64,000 bases of DNA from Cepaea nemoralis (lineage: Eukaryota; Mollusca; Gastropoda; Stylommatophora; Helicidae): positions 16,001 through 80,000 of the forward strand of contig JACEFZ010015007.1 in NCBI GenBank assembly GCA_014155875.1, written 5' to 3'. This document shows positions 12,665 through 24,412 of this stretch, one piece after another. A model generated the notes under the pieces. It ran no database searches. It saw nothing but the letters and a program-made list of their open reading frames with translations, and was not told the DNA's origin. Made by a program: the position numbers and the translations under genes. The first letter of the stretch is position 1. Each line of letters starts with the position of its first letter.

Positions 12665-12911
12665 TTCCCATCCTTACCTACCGAGGTCAATACTTATATA
12701 CATTTATAGGTATTGACAACTGAGATTCGATGTATCATATACATTTATAGGTATTGACAACTGAGATTCGATGTATCATATACATTTATAGGTATTGACA
12801 ACTGAGATTCGATGTATCAAGAGACACCTCGGTAGGTTTAATCGACTTTTAAACCTACCGAGGTGTCTCTTGATACATCTAATCTCAGTTGTCAATACCT
12901 ATAAATGTATA
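12665..12911. repeat. 41-bp triplicate ending in a 62-bp palindrome
   Basis: A unit with GGTATTGACAACTGAGATTC recurs three times at a 41-bp period (phase points 12720, 12761, 12802). The last copy runs into an inverted repeat: arm 12779-12840 is the reverse complement of arm 12850-12911 with one mismatch and a 9-base spacer (12841-12849). Such a palindrome could form a cruciform. Confidence 0.92.
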
Positions 12912-13150
12912 TAAGTTGTCAACACCTATAAATATTTATCAGTTGTCAATACCCATAAATGCATATCAGTTGTCAATACCTAAGCATGTATATCAGCTGT
13001 CAATATCAATATATATTTATCAGTTGTCAATACCTTTAACTGTAAATAAGTTTTCAATGCCTATACATATTTATCTGTCGTGAATGCCTATAAATGTATA
13101 TTACTTATCAGATACATATAATTATTTATCAGTTGTCAATACCTATTGTA
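12885..13150. repeat. 27-28-bp AT-rich satellite, block 1
   Basis: Degenerate tandem copies around TCAGTTGTCAATACCTATAA. The same unit occurs at 13930-14060 and 15905-16325, and in inverted orientation in 12690-12830. Confidence 0.9.
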
Positions 13151-13164
13151 GTTTGTCCATCAAG

Positions 13165-13925
13165 ATTGATGATGACCATTCACTTCATCCAGTGGGGTTG
13201 AAAGTATGGAGCCGTAAGTTCTAAGATGGCTGATAAGGCCTATATTGGCACGAAATATTCTTTGACAATGTGAGCAAAAAATGCTTGACGTTCCAGGAGG
13301 AGGGTCTCCTGCAGTGGTTTTTCTGTCCAGCCTTTTCTTCACAGCTCTTGCAGCCCTGGTTGCTTTCACAAGTGACTGCAGCCTTGCGTAATGATGTACG
13401 CCACGAATTTCGGTCTTTGGCTGCAGTCTCCCAGGTGTCAAGATGAATTCCTAAAGCTGTCAGTGAGATGTTCAGTGTCTTTAAAGCGTTTCCTCTGGCC
13501 ATCTTGGGAGCGTTAACCACAACGCAGCTCGCCGTAAAACATTGGTTTAGGGAGCCTGTGATCTGGCATGCCAGTTAAGTGACCAGCCCAGTGAATCTAA
13601 TTCTTCATTAGTAGAGTGTGGATACTGGGCATGGACGATCTTTCTAGGACTTCAATATCTGGGATCTTGTCTTGCCATTTAATCTTCAATAGCTTCCTAA
13701 GGCATGATGGTGTGGAAGTGCTTTAATTTAGTTTTCTAGCGTGTCGCTGATAAACAATCTAGTTTTCACAAGCATATAAGGGTGTGGATAATACAACTGC
13801 TTTACAGTCTTTCAGCTTTGTTTGCAGGCGTATTCCACTTCTATCCCACACAATCTTTAACAGTCTACCAAAGGCCCCGCTGGCCTTGGAGATTCTTGCA
13901 TTCACTTCGTCATCAGCTGTGACAG
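13165..13925 (-). mobile_element. RTE-like LINE 3' end with zinc-finger C-terminus
   Basis: Minus-strand remnant of the RT thumb and C-terminus. It reads SKASGAFGRLLKIVWDRSG (about 13845-13900), CLRKLLKIKWQDKIPDIEVLERS (13640-13710), a WAGHLTGMPDHRLPK block (13545-13595), and near the end a C2H2-like FCSHCQRIFRANIGLISHL (about 13215-13275). The same arrangement (IKWQDKITNTEVLERS) occurs in the RTE element at 26925-30480, which lacks this C-terminus. Several stops interrupt it. It sits between satellite blocks 1 and 2. Confidence 0.8.
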
Positions 13926-13929
13926 AGAT

Positions 13930-14060
13930 ATACCTATTACATAGCTATTAATACCTATTAATGTGTATCAGTTGTCACAACCTATAAATGTATATCAGTT
14001 GTTAACACCTATACATGTATTTCAGTTGTCAACACATATAAATATTTATCAGGTGTTAAT
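13930..14060. repeat. 27-28-bp AT-rich satellite, block 2
   Basis: About five degenerate copies of the unit in block 1 (ATCAGTTGTCACAACCTATA and variants), resuming after the LINE relic. Confidence 0.88.
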
Positions 14061-15904
14061 GCATGTCGTGTATTTCCTTTAAAGTGTCGTCCCTGGAGTG
14101 AGGGGAATCAACACCCACATTATTTTAAACCCCATATCATTATTCTGGAGAATCCACCAGATTCCGTCCACCACACTCCCTCAGTCAATGGATACCTCTT
14201 TCTCTCTCACTCACCACTGGATCATGCCCCCTCTCACACTTCCCCAAAGCAACATACTCAACAACTCTAGCTTCTACAAATTAATAACAAATAATTTAAT
14301 TAAGCAAGGTGTATGTATGTGAGAAGTGTATGTGTAGAATGTGTGTCGTATACTCTAGTGTATCTGTAGAATCAGACCAAACAATTCAGGAGCAACATCC
14401 GATCATCATGGTAAGGACTACACCTACATTATCAGAGTCAGCACAAAAGACCTCACCAAACGATGTGTCCCTCCTGCCAGATGTAGACTATCTCCGGTAG
14501 CTTGTGATAATCACGATACTAGGACATCAATCACAGATGTAGTCCGATACTGGTACTAACTTGATCATAAACACTGTTCCTAAATGTTCTTAGAGTTTGA
14601 GACTTCACAATTACTGAATAGTGAAAACGCAGAACACTGTCTCTTGAAATTAACCTTATTCCTTTCTAAGAGATGTCCTAAAGTTCTCACCCTCTCTCAA
14701 GTATTGTACATAGTCTCACAGGAATCTACTAATTTCCTTGACACTTCCTATTGTTATTTTCCCGTATGATGTGGAAAAACACACTCACTAATGTTCAGGT
14801 CTCATGTGGCGTGTAACACAAACATTATTGTTCTAAGAAATCATCCTGTTGGATGCTTATATGTATCGGCTCACCAGAGCCATGTCCTTCAAACTTTTTC
14901 TATCATAAGCCCAGTGCAAAGGCTGATGTATAAACCTTCCTGCACTACTTTCTCCAGGATTTTAATTTGCCATGTTTCAGTGGTTTTTATCCTAACCTGA
15001 GGGAACCAGTAAAAGAGAGAACAACACACCCGGTGAGAGCAACTTGTCACTGACCCCTATTAGATGAGTGTAGGCCGATGGCCTCACTTAGATACATGAC
15101 AATTAACCAACTCTGTCATGGGCAGAGGAGCTCATCACCTCGGTCTGAGGTAGGGCAAGACAAGGACAGAGCAAAATGTAAGGTGCAGAATCCCAGTAGA
15201 CCCCACTGGAAAATCCCACCATTGGACATTCTCCCTATTTCCTCCCCCCCCCCCCATCCTCAATCTCTCTAAACATAATCCCGTTTCACTATTCCCAACC
15301 AGCTGAGCTAATTGACTTCTCACACTAGTTATTTTTAACAATGCGATTGCCTACTGTCGCTGATACTCCGTAACTACCTAACCACAAAGCAATAACACTA
15401 TGATAGAGTTCTAAACTCTATCTATCACTAAACTGTTCTACATTATTTACATCTAAAGGCTATCACTAAGTACCTTATGAAATCCTAGCCCAATTCTGAA
15501 TTGAATCTCCACTTTGCCATAAAAGACACATGTCCCTCAACGTTAATTGATTCCGATCACGCGAGATTCTTTTAGACATTAAAATCGAGCCAGCTAACAC
15601 GTCAGTCCAGTGAAATCACATTCTTCACACTGCCGGCAAAAGAATTTATGTTTTTTCCGCAGACGGAGATTGTCCGAGTGACGTCATTCTCCTGTCAACA
15701 ACAGGTGTTCTCAGGGGCAGACAATCCGTCCCTAACTGCACAGGAATTTTCATCTCCCCTTTCTGCAACCAAAGCAACCGTCTGTCCTTTCAACTGGCGG
15801 TTCCTTTGATCCGACGTGAATGTTTTTTCCCCTAGTAAGAAACATTTGCAGCTACGCATACATTTGTCTCTGTTATTTAATCATCTTATCGCTAACCACA
15901 GTGA
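14061..15904. other. no gene seen
   Basis: About 1.8 kb between two satellite blocks. It holds a C run at 15243-15255 and short frames of no recognised family. I see no TSD that would mark it as one insertion. Confidence 0.45.
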
Positions 15905-16134
15905 TTCCGCGACAATACCTATAAATATATATCAGTTGTCAATACCTACAAATGTATATCAGTTGACAACACCTATAAATATAAACCAGTTTCCCACACC
16001 AATGAATATTTATCTGTTGTCAAAACCTATAAATGTATATCAATTGTCAACGCCAATAAATGTATATCAGTTGTCAACACATATAAATACTTATCAGTTG
16101 CTAATACCTATAAATATATATATATATATATATA

Positions 16135-16186
<52 letters not shown>

Positions 16187-16325
16187 TTGTCAATACCTAT
16201 AAATGTAGATCAGTTGTCAACACCTATAAATGTAGATCAGTTGTCAACACCTATAAATATTTATCAGTGTCAAAGCCTATAAATTTATATCAGTTGTCAA
16301 TACCTATAAATGTATATCCTTGATA
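15905..16325. repeat. 27-28-bp satellite, block 3, with internal (TA)n
   Basis: Degenerate copies of the AT-rich unit resume and are interrupted by a (TA)n tract at about 16113-16183. The unit itself contains TATA, so the microsatellite may have expanded from within it. Confidence 0.9.
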
Positions 16326-16329
16326 CACA

Positions 16330-17040
16330 GAGTGGTAACTAATATCAACACATTTTGTATGGGGGGGGGGGGGGGGGGAGGGTGGATTCTTCAGACGGGA
16401 AGTCTTGACCTGACAGCGGGCATGAAACGTGAGAGGGAAATATCAAATCGTGTGTATATCATTGCCCAGACAGATCACATAAATACTAGATAAAATTGCA
16501 GTCGCTCCGATACACCGTTAGGTTAGCACAGAGCAATGTGCATATATTCTGTCACGTTTATAACTGTGTGGTTGGTTAGAACTAGGCTTTCCAAACTTGT
16601 ACACGTTTGCTTACATAGCAATTTATATATACATTGACGTCTTTTCGCAAAGGCTAAGGCGGACTTAGAAGAAATTAAAGGCACGGCAAGGCATACAATA
16701 TAAGAATTTGCTACAGTATGGTTGGGTGGATGGTTAGATGGTTCGTTAGTAGGTTAGTTGGTTGATTAGTTAGTTAGTTTTATGCTTGGTTGGTTGGTTA
16801 GTTAGTTGGCTGGTCGTTTAGATGGTTAGTTGACTGGTTGGCAGGTTGGTTATAAATCTTCTAGAAGAATGTGAGTTTTAACTCTTAAGTGATCTACAGG
16901 ATTTGCACCTGCCGCACTGATGTAGATGTAGGCACTCTTCTCCTTATCAGGTATAGAAGTACCTTGTGCACGGCGATTGTGTTATAGAGATTTCCCAGCC
17001 TTAACAACCGGGTGGGAGGGTCTAGGTAATTAAAGAAAGT
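16330..17040. other. G run and degenerate (GGTT/AGTT)n; no gene
   Basis: A G run lies at 16361-16379. A degenerate GTTGGTTAGTT-type low-complexity stretch lies at about 16723-16855. No coding signature was seen. Confidence 0.6.
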
Positions 17041-17044
17041 AAAG

Positions 17045-17310
17045 GGCCTTTTTCTATCTTAAGAAGCGTTGAACATATGGTGCCAAACCCATTGTAGTAT
17101 AGATCATTCGGTACTGGGTGGATGACGTGTTCAGTATTACGCTGACAGTCTTTACTATCCAAGACATCTCCTAGTACTTATTTCAGACTGGGTCAACCTG
17201 GGAACCCAGGTTTAATTTTTTTGTTTGTTTAATCGACTTCGATTCGCATGTGAACCAATGACCACTGGACCAGCAGGCTAACTTCTAGCCACTGCTCTAC
17301 CATGGCTCTC
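17045..17310 (-). mobile_element. tRNA-derived SINE, family C copy
   Basis: The minus strand starts with a tRNA-like head (box A-like TAGAGCAGTGGCTAGAAG near 17290, box B-like TTGGTTCACATGCGAATC near 17245), followed by a body containing CCTGGGTTCCCAGGTTG and a GTACTAGGAGATGTC segment that matches the GGTACCAGGAAATGCC block of the family-C copy at 40940-41290. It is diverged. Confidence 0.6.
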
Positions 17311-18130
17311 GTTAAACGATTTGCAAACAAGAAACGTGAAGGGGAAGAGTGCAACAGGAAAGCAAAGTTACGGTATGGGTTGATAACGTCAAAACACTGA
17401 CTGGAGGAATCAAGTTTGAATTCATTGAATAATATCAGCCGACCTTCAAAGCGGAGATGGCGTTGATCGTGATGATTTTGGTGAAAACTTTCCAGGACCA
17501 CCATACATGGCGAAAGGCAAACTTAGGGAAATGTGAAAGAGATGAATACAGAGCCAGCAACTTTTCAGCCATAAAAGGAGGGTGCAGAGACTTTTTAGGT
17601 TGGCAGAATATGGGAGAGCTCTTACCTTACTGCATATAAAGAGCCAGACGTGCCACAGAAGTGGATCGCTGGTTAGACCGTGCATTGTGGTGTATTCCCA
17701 AAGCTAGATGCTGTCTGCATTATTAATTCAGATCACTCCATCCCTCACTGTCTCTCTTATTCCTGTCTCGCTCACTCTCCCCTTGATCTCCCTCCCACTC
17801 TCACCACGATGATTTTAAGTGACACTTGTCACGAACGATAGCCAGATACTAAAAATGAATAACAAGTACAGCCCGTATGCATAGAGCCCCAGAAAGAGTC
17901 AGCCCTGGGTGGTTTGGGTGAAATGATTGTCTGTAGCAACAGTAGCCGCAGTTACCATTCACTTGATTCCGTGCATGTGTGCACGCGCGCCCGAGCACAT
18001 GAAAAGACCATTACATTAGAACTAGAGGAATCATTTAGTCAGGGTCGCGGTTATTGCAGAGATCAAACTGGAGGTGCGTGCGGTGATACTGCACTGAAGT
18101 CAATTCTGGTAATGTGAGCTGACAGCCATG
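17311..18130. other. no gene seen
   Basis: No recognised family on either strand. Short open frames at 17229-17685 overlap on both strands and show no motif. Confidence 0.4.
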
Positions 18131-19020
18131 TTTAAACAATGTCGCTTTTAGTTTCAGTTCTTATCATTCATTTGTTTTCAGTTCACTGGCGTAGAGTTAG
18201 CAGAACACCATTCTTTAAGGGTTTAGTTTTCAGTTCTTATCATTCATTTGTTTTGGTTCACTGGTGTAGGGCTAGCAGACATCCATTCTGTAGGGGTGTA
18301 ATTTTCAGTCCTTTTGAGATCAGATCACTTCGCGTTGATTTTTATGATATGAGCGTCAACTGTTCAAGACGCAATGGCAAACTACTAAACATAATATTGA
18401 CTGTCTTACCTTTTATTTAGTCAGAAACAACCAATAAATGATGGAGTTGATTGCAACGTTCTGTAAAAGGACATGCGACTAAGATTGTAGTTGTGTAGAG
18501 GTAGAGGACAGCCACTCTTCAAGGTGCTTGTCATTCAGGTCTGTCCAGTAGACGTAGGGTTTAGTGAATACAGTTTCACAATTCCCCGACACACCGGGTC
18601 CAGGTGCTTGAAATCGGCCGTTGGCGATCTGTGAGCAGATCACTTTGCGTTCATTTCGATTATATGAGCGTGGGCTTTAAGAAAGCATTAGCAAACTACT
18701 GAATGCAGAATTGTCTTGTAAATCACAAACTAGCCATTAAATGCCTGGCTTCACTGCAACGTCCTGAAAAGCGACACGCAACTAAGGTTTAGTTGTGTGG
18801 GGTTAGAGGACACTCATTCTCCAGTACTTCAGTGGTAGCTCTTACCATTCATGTATTTTCAGTTTCCGTTCCGGTGATGGTGACGTAGGGTGTTCAATCC
18901 TTTCCCGGGCTTTCAGTTGGACTTCAGCGCTGACTTCTCTTTCAGAAAGCAATGACAAACTACTGAATGTACACTTGCCTAAAACATCAACCACAGGTTG
19001 ATCGCGGCGTCATGCGAAGG
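18130..19020 (+). repeat. three tandem degenerate SINE-like units of about 310 bp
   Basis: The same order of blocks occurs three times: a TTATCATTCATTTGTTTTCAG-type segment (18154, 18232, and diverged near 18840), a CAGATCACTTCGCGTTGATT-type segment (18325, 18640), an AATGGCAAACTACTGAAT-type segment (18373, 18690, 18950), and a tail GCAACGTYCTG...GACA (18452, 18757, 19005). The tail and the CAAACTACTGA block match SINE family A. The first unit also has an internal 78-bp duplication. Confidence 0.65.
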
Positions 19021-19040
19021 ACATACGCCATGTTAGAGTA

Positions 19041-19470
19041 GAGTTTTGTATACATGTCTGAGCAGCCTCTTCACAGAGCTCTTCATAAGCTTCGAGTTTT
19101 GTATACATGTCTGAGCAGCCTCTTCACAGAGCTCTTCATAAGCTTCGAGTTTTGTATACACGTCTGAGCAGCCTCTTCACAGAGCTCTTCTAAGCTTCGA
19201 GTTTTGTATACATGTCTGAGCAGCCTCTTCACAGAGCTATTCATAAAACATGTTAAAGTATAGTTTTGTATATACGTCTGAGCAGCCTCTTCACAGAGCT
19301 CTTCATAAGCTTCGAGTTTTGTATACATGTCTGAGCAGCCTCTTCACAGAGCTCTTCATAAGCTTCGAGTTTTGCATACATGTCTGAGCAGCCTCTTCAC
19401 AGAGCTCTTCATAAGCTTCGAGTTTTGTATACATGTCTGAGCAGCCTCTCCAGAGAGCTCTGCATAACCT
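19041..19470. repeat. 53-bp minisatellite, about 8 copies
   Basis: Unit containing GAGTTTTGTATACATGTCTG and AGCAGCCTCTTCACAGAGCT. Phase points at 19041, 19094 and 19147 give a 53-bp period. Small deletions occur in the fourth and fifth copies. Minus-strand frames reading YEELCEEAAQT repeats are artefacts of this array. Confidence 0.94.
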
Positions 19471-20025
19471 TCGATTTTCTTCCACATTTTATTGCTAAAC
19501 TATTTACGGTTCACATATGTATTTTTCTAGAAGAGAGCTGAATGTTCTTAAAACGTTTACTGCCCTTTGTTTGTTAGTGTTGTGTCATGTGGTTTCGATA
19601 CTGCTTTACCTCTATATTGCTATGATCAGTCTGCGTCTGATTTCGTTCCAACAATTCACGTTATTATTGACTTTGGAGCCAACGTACTCACATTTGTGTG
19701 AGATTTTCAATGACTTAATTGTTGATTGTTGGTTTTTAGTTCACATGCAGTTCTGTCTGTGAAACTTTAATCCTGTTTTAATTAATTTCAGAAAAAAAGA
19801 TTGTGATATTCAATGTGCTATAAAAAATATACACTCATACAAATACGTAAATACAGACCCACAGATATAGACTTTAAATTTACAGGTATTTATTGGCACA
19901 TGTCAAACATGAACATTTACAGTAACAAACGAGTGCACAATCATAACAACGGAGATGAGATGCCTTACGCGAGCTGCGGGAGTAAGTGAGAGAGAAAGAA
20001 TTGGGAATCACGAAATTAGACGAAT
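19471..20025. other. no gene seen
   Basis: AT-rich stretch with no recognised feature. Confidence 0.4.
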
Positions 20026-20027
20026 CA

Positions 20028-20460
20028 TCATCATCATCATGTGTCATGCCGGTAAGCGGGGGCAGTTATGTTTTGCCATCTCACTCGATCACCAGAGTCG
20101 TGGATCAGTTCAGTGTTCTTGTCTCGACCATACACCGTAACCAAGCCATCTATGTATTTACTTCTCTGCCCTCCCCTTGTTCTCTTCCCCTTGATCTTGC
20201 CAGTTGTCACCAAGTTCTCCAATTTATTTTTTACTCATAACGTGACCGAAAAATTGTGACTGTCTACGTCTAATTTCTCTAACCAGTTTACGGTTTTCAT
20301 GTGTTTCTTGTAGGACTTGGTCATTGGTTTTTCTGTCTGTCCATGGTATTCTTCGCGTTTTTCTCAGAAATCACATTTCCACAGCCAATCAGATGTTTTT
20401 CGGCTTGTCTGCTCATTGTCCACGCTTCACATCGACAGAAATCACAAGTTCTTCTTCTTC
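20028..20460 (-). mobile_element. LINE family R, 3'-end relic
   Basis: Minus-strand RT thumb and C-terminus: CEAWTMSRQAEKHLI (about 20395-20440), a frame-shifted ...FFGHVMS... segment (about 20235-20260), then VTTGKIKGKRTRGGQRSKYIDGL and the terminal region matching other family-R ends (5560-5775, 44790-45010, 46740-46935). The 3' tail is CATCATCATCATCAT as read on the plus strand, at 20027-20041. Confidence 0.75.
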
Positions 20461-21800
20461 TTCTGCGTTCATCCGGAGTTTTTTTTCCAGATGTGACTGC
20501 GTTGTGCCTGTTTACAGCAGAGCTGCGTTCTTGCGCCGTTATGCCGACACATCCGACTTCTGTGGGCATTTGTTGACCGGGGAATCACAAGTTCTATGTA
20601 GCATCTCTACACTCCATTTTTCGTTGCAAATGACGAATACAGAGTCTGAAGCATGTCACAAATTATTACAGGGCAAAAGATTAAGTGGTTTTCCACCTGA
20701 CAAGAATGTTCTGGTACCATCTAACGTAAAGAGAGCCACGTCGAAGGAATATGATGGATTTAGAGCAAGGGCAATACCACGTACAAGAAGAAGCGGTGCT
20801 ATCAAGAGACATGAAGACCAACTTACAAAGCTCATTGGACAGAGCACAAAAGATCCTTGCATCTTCTCTTCCCCCCCCCCCCCCACCCCCCCCCCCCCCC
20901 CCCCCCCCCACCAACACTTCACTGAGGTAAATGGGAGAAAAGAATAAGAGGGAGAATTAGCACATATAGAAAGCAAAGATACCGCCTCATAAACCAGGGG
21001 AAATATAATTCTCATGTTATTTCAATAGCCAACAGTTCAACGATATATTTATACTTATGTGTAACGTGTAGACATACAAGCATACACACGGATTCTCATT
21101 TACCTAAATTTCTGATCCTCGCATCTACGACTCCAATTTCTCCAGCCTCCTCTCTCCCAATGACGTCTCTAAAACTGCGTCCCGGTGCGTTAAATATTCC
21201 ATAAATCTCCAGAGCGCTCAAACGTTCAGAGCAAGAGCCCCTAGTTGCGCCTCCTTACCCCCAGTCAAGGGAAACCGAGGCACGTGCGCCTTGATTAAAT
21301 AAGACGATACATGCAGACGTGATTTCTTGTCTGCCAACCATAAGAAACACCACGTGACGTATCGACCTCCGGTTTCACTCCCCTCCTAGCACAATAATAA
21401 CATTAACAATTGGGTACCCCCTTCCCGAGATTCCCTTCGTATTCCCAGCGTGGAGATTGGTGATTTGTAACATTGTTCCTTTCTGGTGATTTGTAACATT
21501 GTTCCTTTCCACCGAGAGGATGAAAAAAGGGGGTGCGATGGGTGGGGGGGGGGGGGGGGTATATGTTTAGCGAGGGGAAGTTAGCCGTAACAATAGTTAT
21601 TGCTAAAGTACATGTTCATAAGTTGTGAAAGCCTTCCTGGTGTTCGAAAAGGATTTCCTGGCCGGCTGAGGTGTTGCTGGGATCCATGTACCTACATAGA
21701 TACATATGTGGCTATTGCACCCGTCAACCAGATGTACTGAGTTCGGAACCTATGGAGGCGACATTTTATCACTCTTTAGAGACTTCATATCTGCGTGTGT
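20461..21800. other. unassigned sequence with C and G runs
   Basis: A broken C run lies at 20871-20909 and a G run at 21542-21559. A plus-strand frame through 20324-20947 crosses the C run and the antisense of the family-R relic, so it is not a gene. Nothing else was recognised. Confidence 0.5.
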
Positions 21801-21804
21801 GGCT

Positions 21805-22028
21805 TGGGGACTATAAACACAATTTCGCAATCCCGACATATGGGTTCGAAGTCAGGACGCATGGACTTCGGGTGCAGATCGCTTTGCGTTGTTTTCACAA
21901 TGGTCAGCTTAGGTCGATAAGAAAACAATGGCGAACTACCGAACGTAAGATTTCCTAGAAAATCGCAAACAGGCAATAAACAATGAGGGTGACGGCAACG
22001 TCCTATAAAACAGGACAAGCAACTAACT
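21805..22028 (+). mobile_element. diverged SINE related to family A
   Basis: A GGGTTCGAAGTC box B-like motif at about 21841, then CAGATCGCTTTGCGTTG, AATGGCGAACTACCGAACG and the tail GGCAACGTCCTATAAAACAGG. These blocks match, in order, the SINE copies at 18325-19020 and 39785-40012. Confidence 0.6.
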
Positions 22029-22246
22029 TTAACGCTGCGTCAATGGCCTCAGCCTCATCAGATTGGTACCAGAATGTTTGTTGGAAGTACAATTGTACCA
22101 CAGGACCGATCCAGTGAAGTTTGGTCAAGTAGATTCGACGTGTTGGAATGGGTAGTAGAAAAGACTTCCGTCTGCCTTCCGCACACCTGATCTGATTCAC
22201 GATCTGCGGTATGTGGATTGCTTGATAATAACTGGATGGCAGCTGG

Positions 22247-22272
22247 CCCCCCCCCCCCCCCCCCCCCCCCCC
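22247..22272. repeat. C homopolymer run
   Basis: About 26 consecutive C. Runs of C or G of this length recur in the window (20871, 21542, 53797, 56961). Confidence 0.95.
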
Positions 22273-22469
22273 GTTCCAGTGTTAGTGGCTCGTGGGTCTA
22301 AGGATCTAAAATAACGATGGAAGATTAGGCCACGAGTGTGCACCTTGCACCTGTCAATAACCCATTAAAAGTTACATGTCCTTCGCAGGACATTGCAGTC
22401 TACCCCAGCAGTTATTGGCTGCTGTGAATAATTAGACAATTGTATGTTCAGTAGTTGTTTGTTGTTGTT

Positions 22470-22780
22470 GTTGTTGTTGTTGTTGTTTTTGGCGCTCGCT
22501 CGCTTTGAATTCAAGCGTAGTCCATACACACTATTTTATACTACTGATGGATTGAATTTTGCGTGTGGATTAGCTTTCCCTATTCTACCAGGCGAACCCA
22601 CTCCGACTTCAGAGACACTTGTAATTTACGTCCCCAAGTCAAGGACGACACGTCAACATTTTAGTCCAGCTATACAGCTGTAGGGGCTGAACCGCTTACC
22701 TCGGCATCGGCATAATGGATGGTTAAGAACAAACGTTCTTACTCATTCGACCAAGCTGACCTGCGTTGAGAAGTTTGCCG
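22470..22780 (-). mobile_element. tRNA-derived SINE, family B
   Basis: The minus strand begins with a tRNA-like head (GTCAGCTTGGTCGAATGAG near 22762, box B-like GCGGTTCAGCCCCTAC near 22690). The body follows: GGACTAAAATGTTGAC, CTTGACTTGGGGACGTAAAT, AGTCGGAGTGGGTTCGCC, ATCCACACGCAAAATTCAAT, GGACTACGCTTGAATTCAAA. It ends in a CAA-repeat tail (22457-22490 read as GTT on the plus strand). It is the best-preserved family-B copy together with 53511-53800. Confidence 0.75.
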
Positions 22781-22789
22781 CTGCTTTCT

Positions 22790-23395
22790 GAATAAGAAGT
22801 CATCATCTAAGCACAGCTGAAAGAGAAGTCATCATTAAGTCCAGCTGAATGAGAAGTCATCATTTAAGTCCAGCTGAATGAGAAGTCATCATTTAAGTCC
22901 GCTGAATGATAAGTCATCATTTAAGTCCAGCTTAATGAGAAGTCATCATTTAAGTCCAGCTGAATGAGAAGTCATCATTTAAGTCCAGCTGAATGAGAAG
23001 TCATCATTTAAGTCCAGCTGAATGAGAAGTCATCATTTAAGCCCAGCTGAATGAGAAGTCATCATTTAAGTCCAGCTGAATGAGAAGTCATCATTTAAGT
23101 CCAGCTGAATGAGAAGTCATCATTTAAGTCCAGCTGAATGATAAGTCATCATTTAAGTCCAGCTGAATGAGAAGTCATAATTTAAGTCAAGCTGACTGAG
23201 AAGTCACCATTTAAGTCCAGCTGAATGAGAAGTCATCATTTAAGTCCAGCTGAATTAGAAGTCATCATTTAAGTCCCACTGAATGAAAAGTAATCATTTA
23301 AGTCCCACTGAATGAGAAGTCATCATTTAAGTCCCACTGAATGAGAAGTTATCATTAAAGTCTAGTTGAATGAGAAGTCATCATTTAAGTCCAGC
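22790..23395. repeat. 29-bp minisatellite, about 21 copies
   Basis: Unit built on AGTCATCATTTAAGTCCAGC plus TGAATGAGA. Copies near 23270-23350 carry a CCCACTGAATG variant, so variants cluster. Confidence 0.95.
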
Positions 23396-23685
23396 TGACC
23401 GACGTGTGGTACAAACCCGCTACGCCGCCGACACTAGCGATATTTTAGGCACGTTACACGTCTTTTATTCTGTGTGTGAATACATTCTGAAAAAATAATG
23501 GACAAATATATCATTTTCCGATGTAGTCACCACTGCGTTCAATGCAAGTCTTCCAGTGCCGATATAGTCTTTGGATTCCTGTAGAAAAAACAATTCTTTT
23601 TGTCGCTTGTGCAACCACTCTGTGGTCACTACTTGGTGTGTCTGACACAGACGTCACGCCGTTTTGGAACTTCCTACTCCACTAA

Positions 23686-24210
23686 TTTGGCTCTGAGGGC
23701 TGGGTCAGTCGGGCCGGGGTACGAAGAGGGACTAGGATGGGCCCGGCTGGGTGAGACCGCCGCCGCTAGTCGGCGGGCCTGCCGAGCTCGGAACGTGGCT
23801 GCAACCTTCCCGTGGACCGCCTCAGCTATGCGGCGGCGTCTTCCCGACGTCGTCCGCATCGGCTGACATTCAACAGCCAACTCAGAACTGGTACGGACCA
23901 GGGGAATCCGTCTGTCTAATTAAAACAAGCCGGCTTCGTGGCTTAGAGGTTATGACTTTTCTCCGTAATCTCGTATACTCTCATGGGTAACGTGATGACG
24001 GTGAGAATCAGCAGTGGTTCAAATCGCATCGGTAACTTACGGGGTATGTGAGCCGGCCGCTCAGATAGCAATGGCAAACTACTGAGCGTAATCTTGCCAA
24101 GAAATAACATACAGCTGAAAGATGCTGGTGTTGACAGCGATGTCCTATAAAAGGATATGGAAAAAAAAATTAAAACAAAGTATTGCGACGGCCGTCACCC
24201 GGTGTTGACG

Positions 24211-24244
<34 letters not shown>

Positions 24245-24280
24245 AGTGAAGAAATTCAACCAAGCGCGGGTAAATGGCGA

Positions 24281-24361
<81 letters not shown>

Positions 24362-24362
24362 A

Positions 24363-24412
<50 letters not shown>

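Noticed and set aside
13160..13441. C2H2 zinc-finger-like protein fragment
   Set aside because: The finger is the C-terminus of a LINE protein, as the upstream RT thumb on the same strand shows; it is not a host transcription factor.
20324..20947. 207-codon plus frame with a Pro-rich end
   Set aside because: It runs antisense through a LINE relic and then through a C homopolymer.
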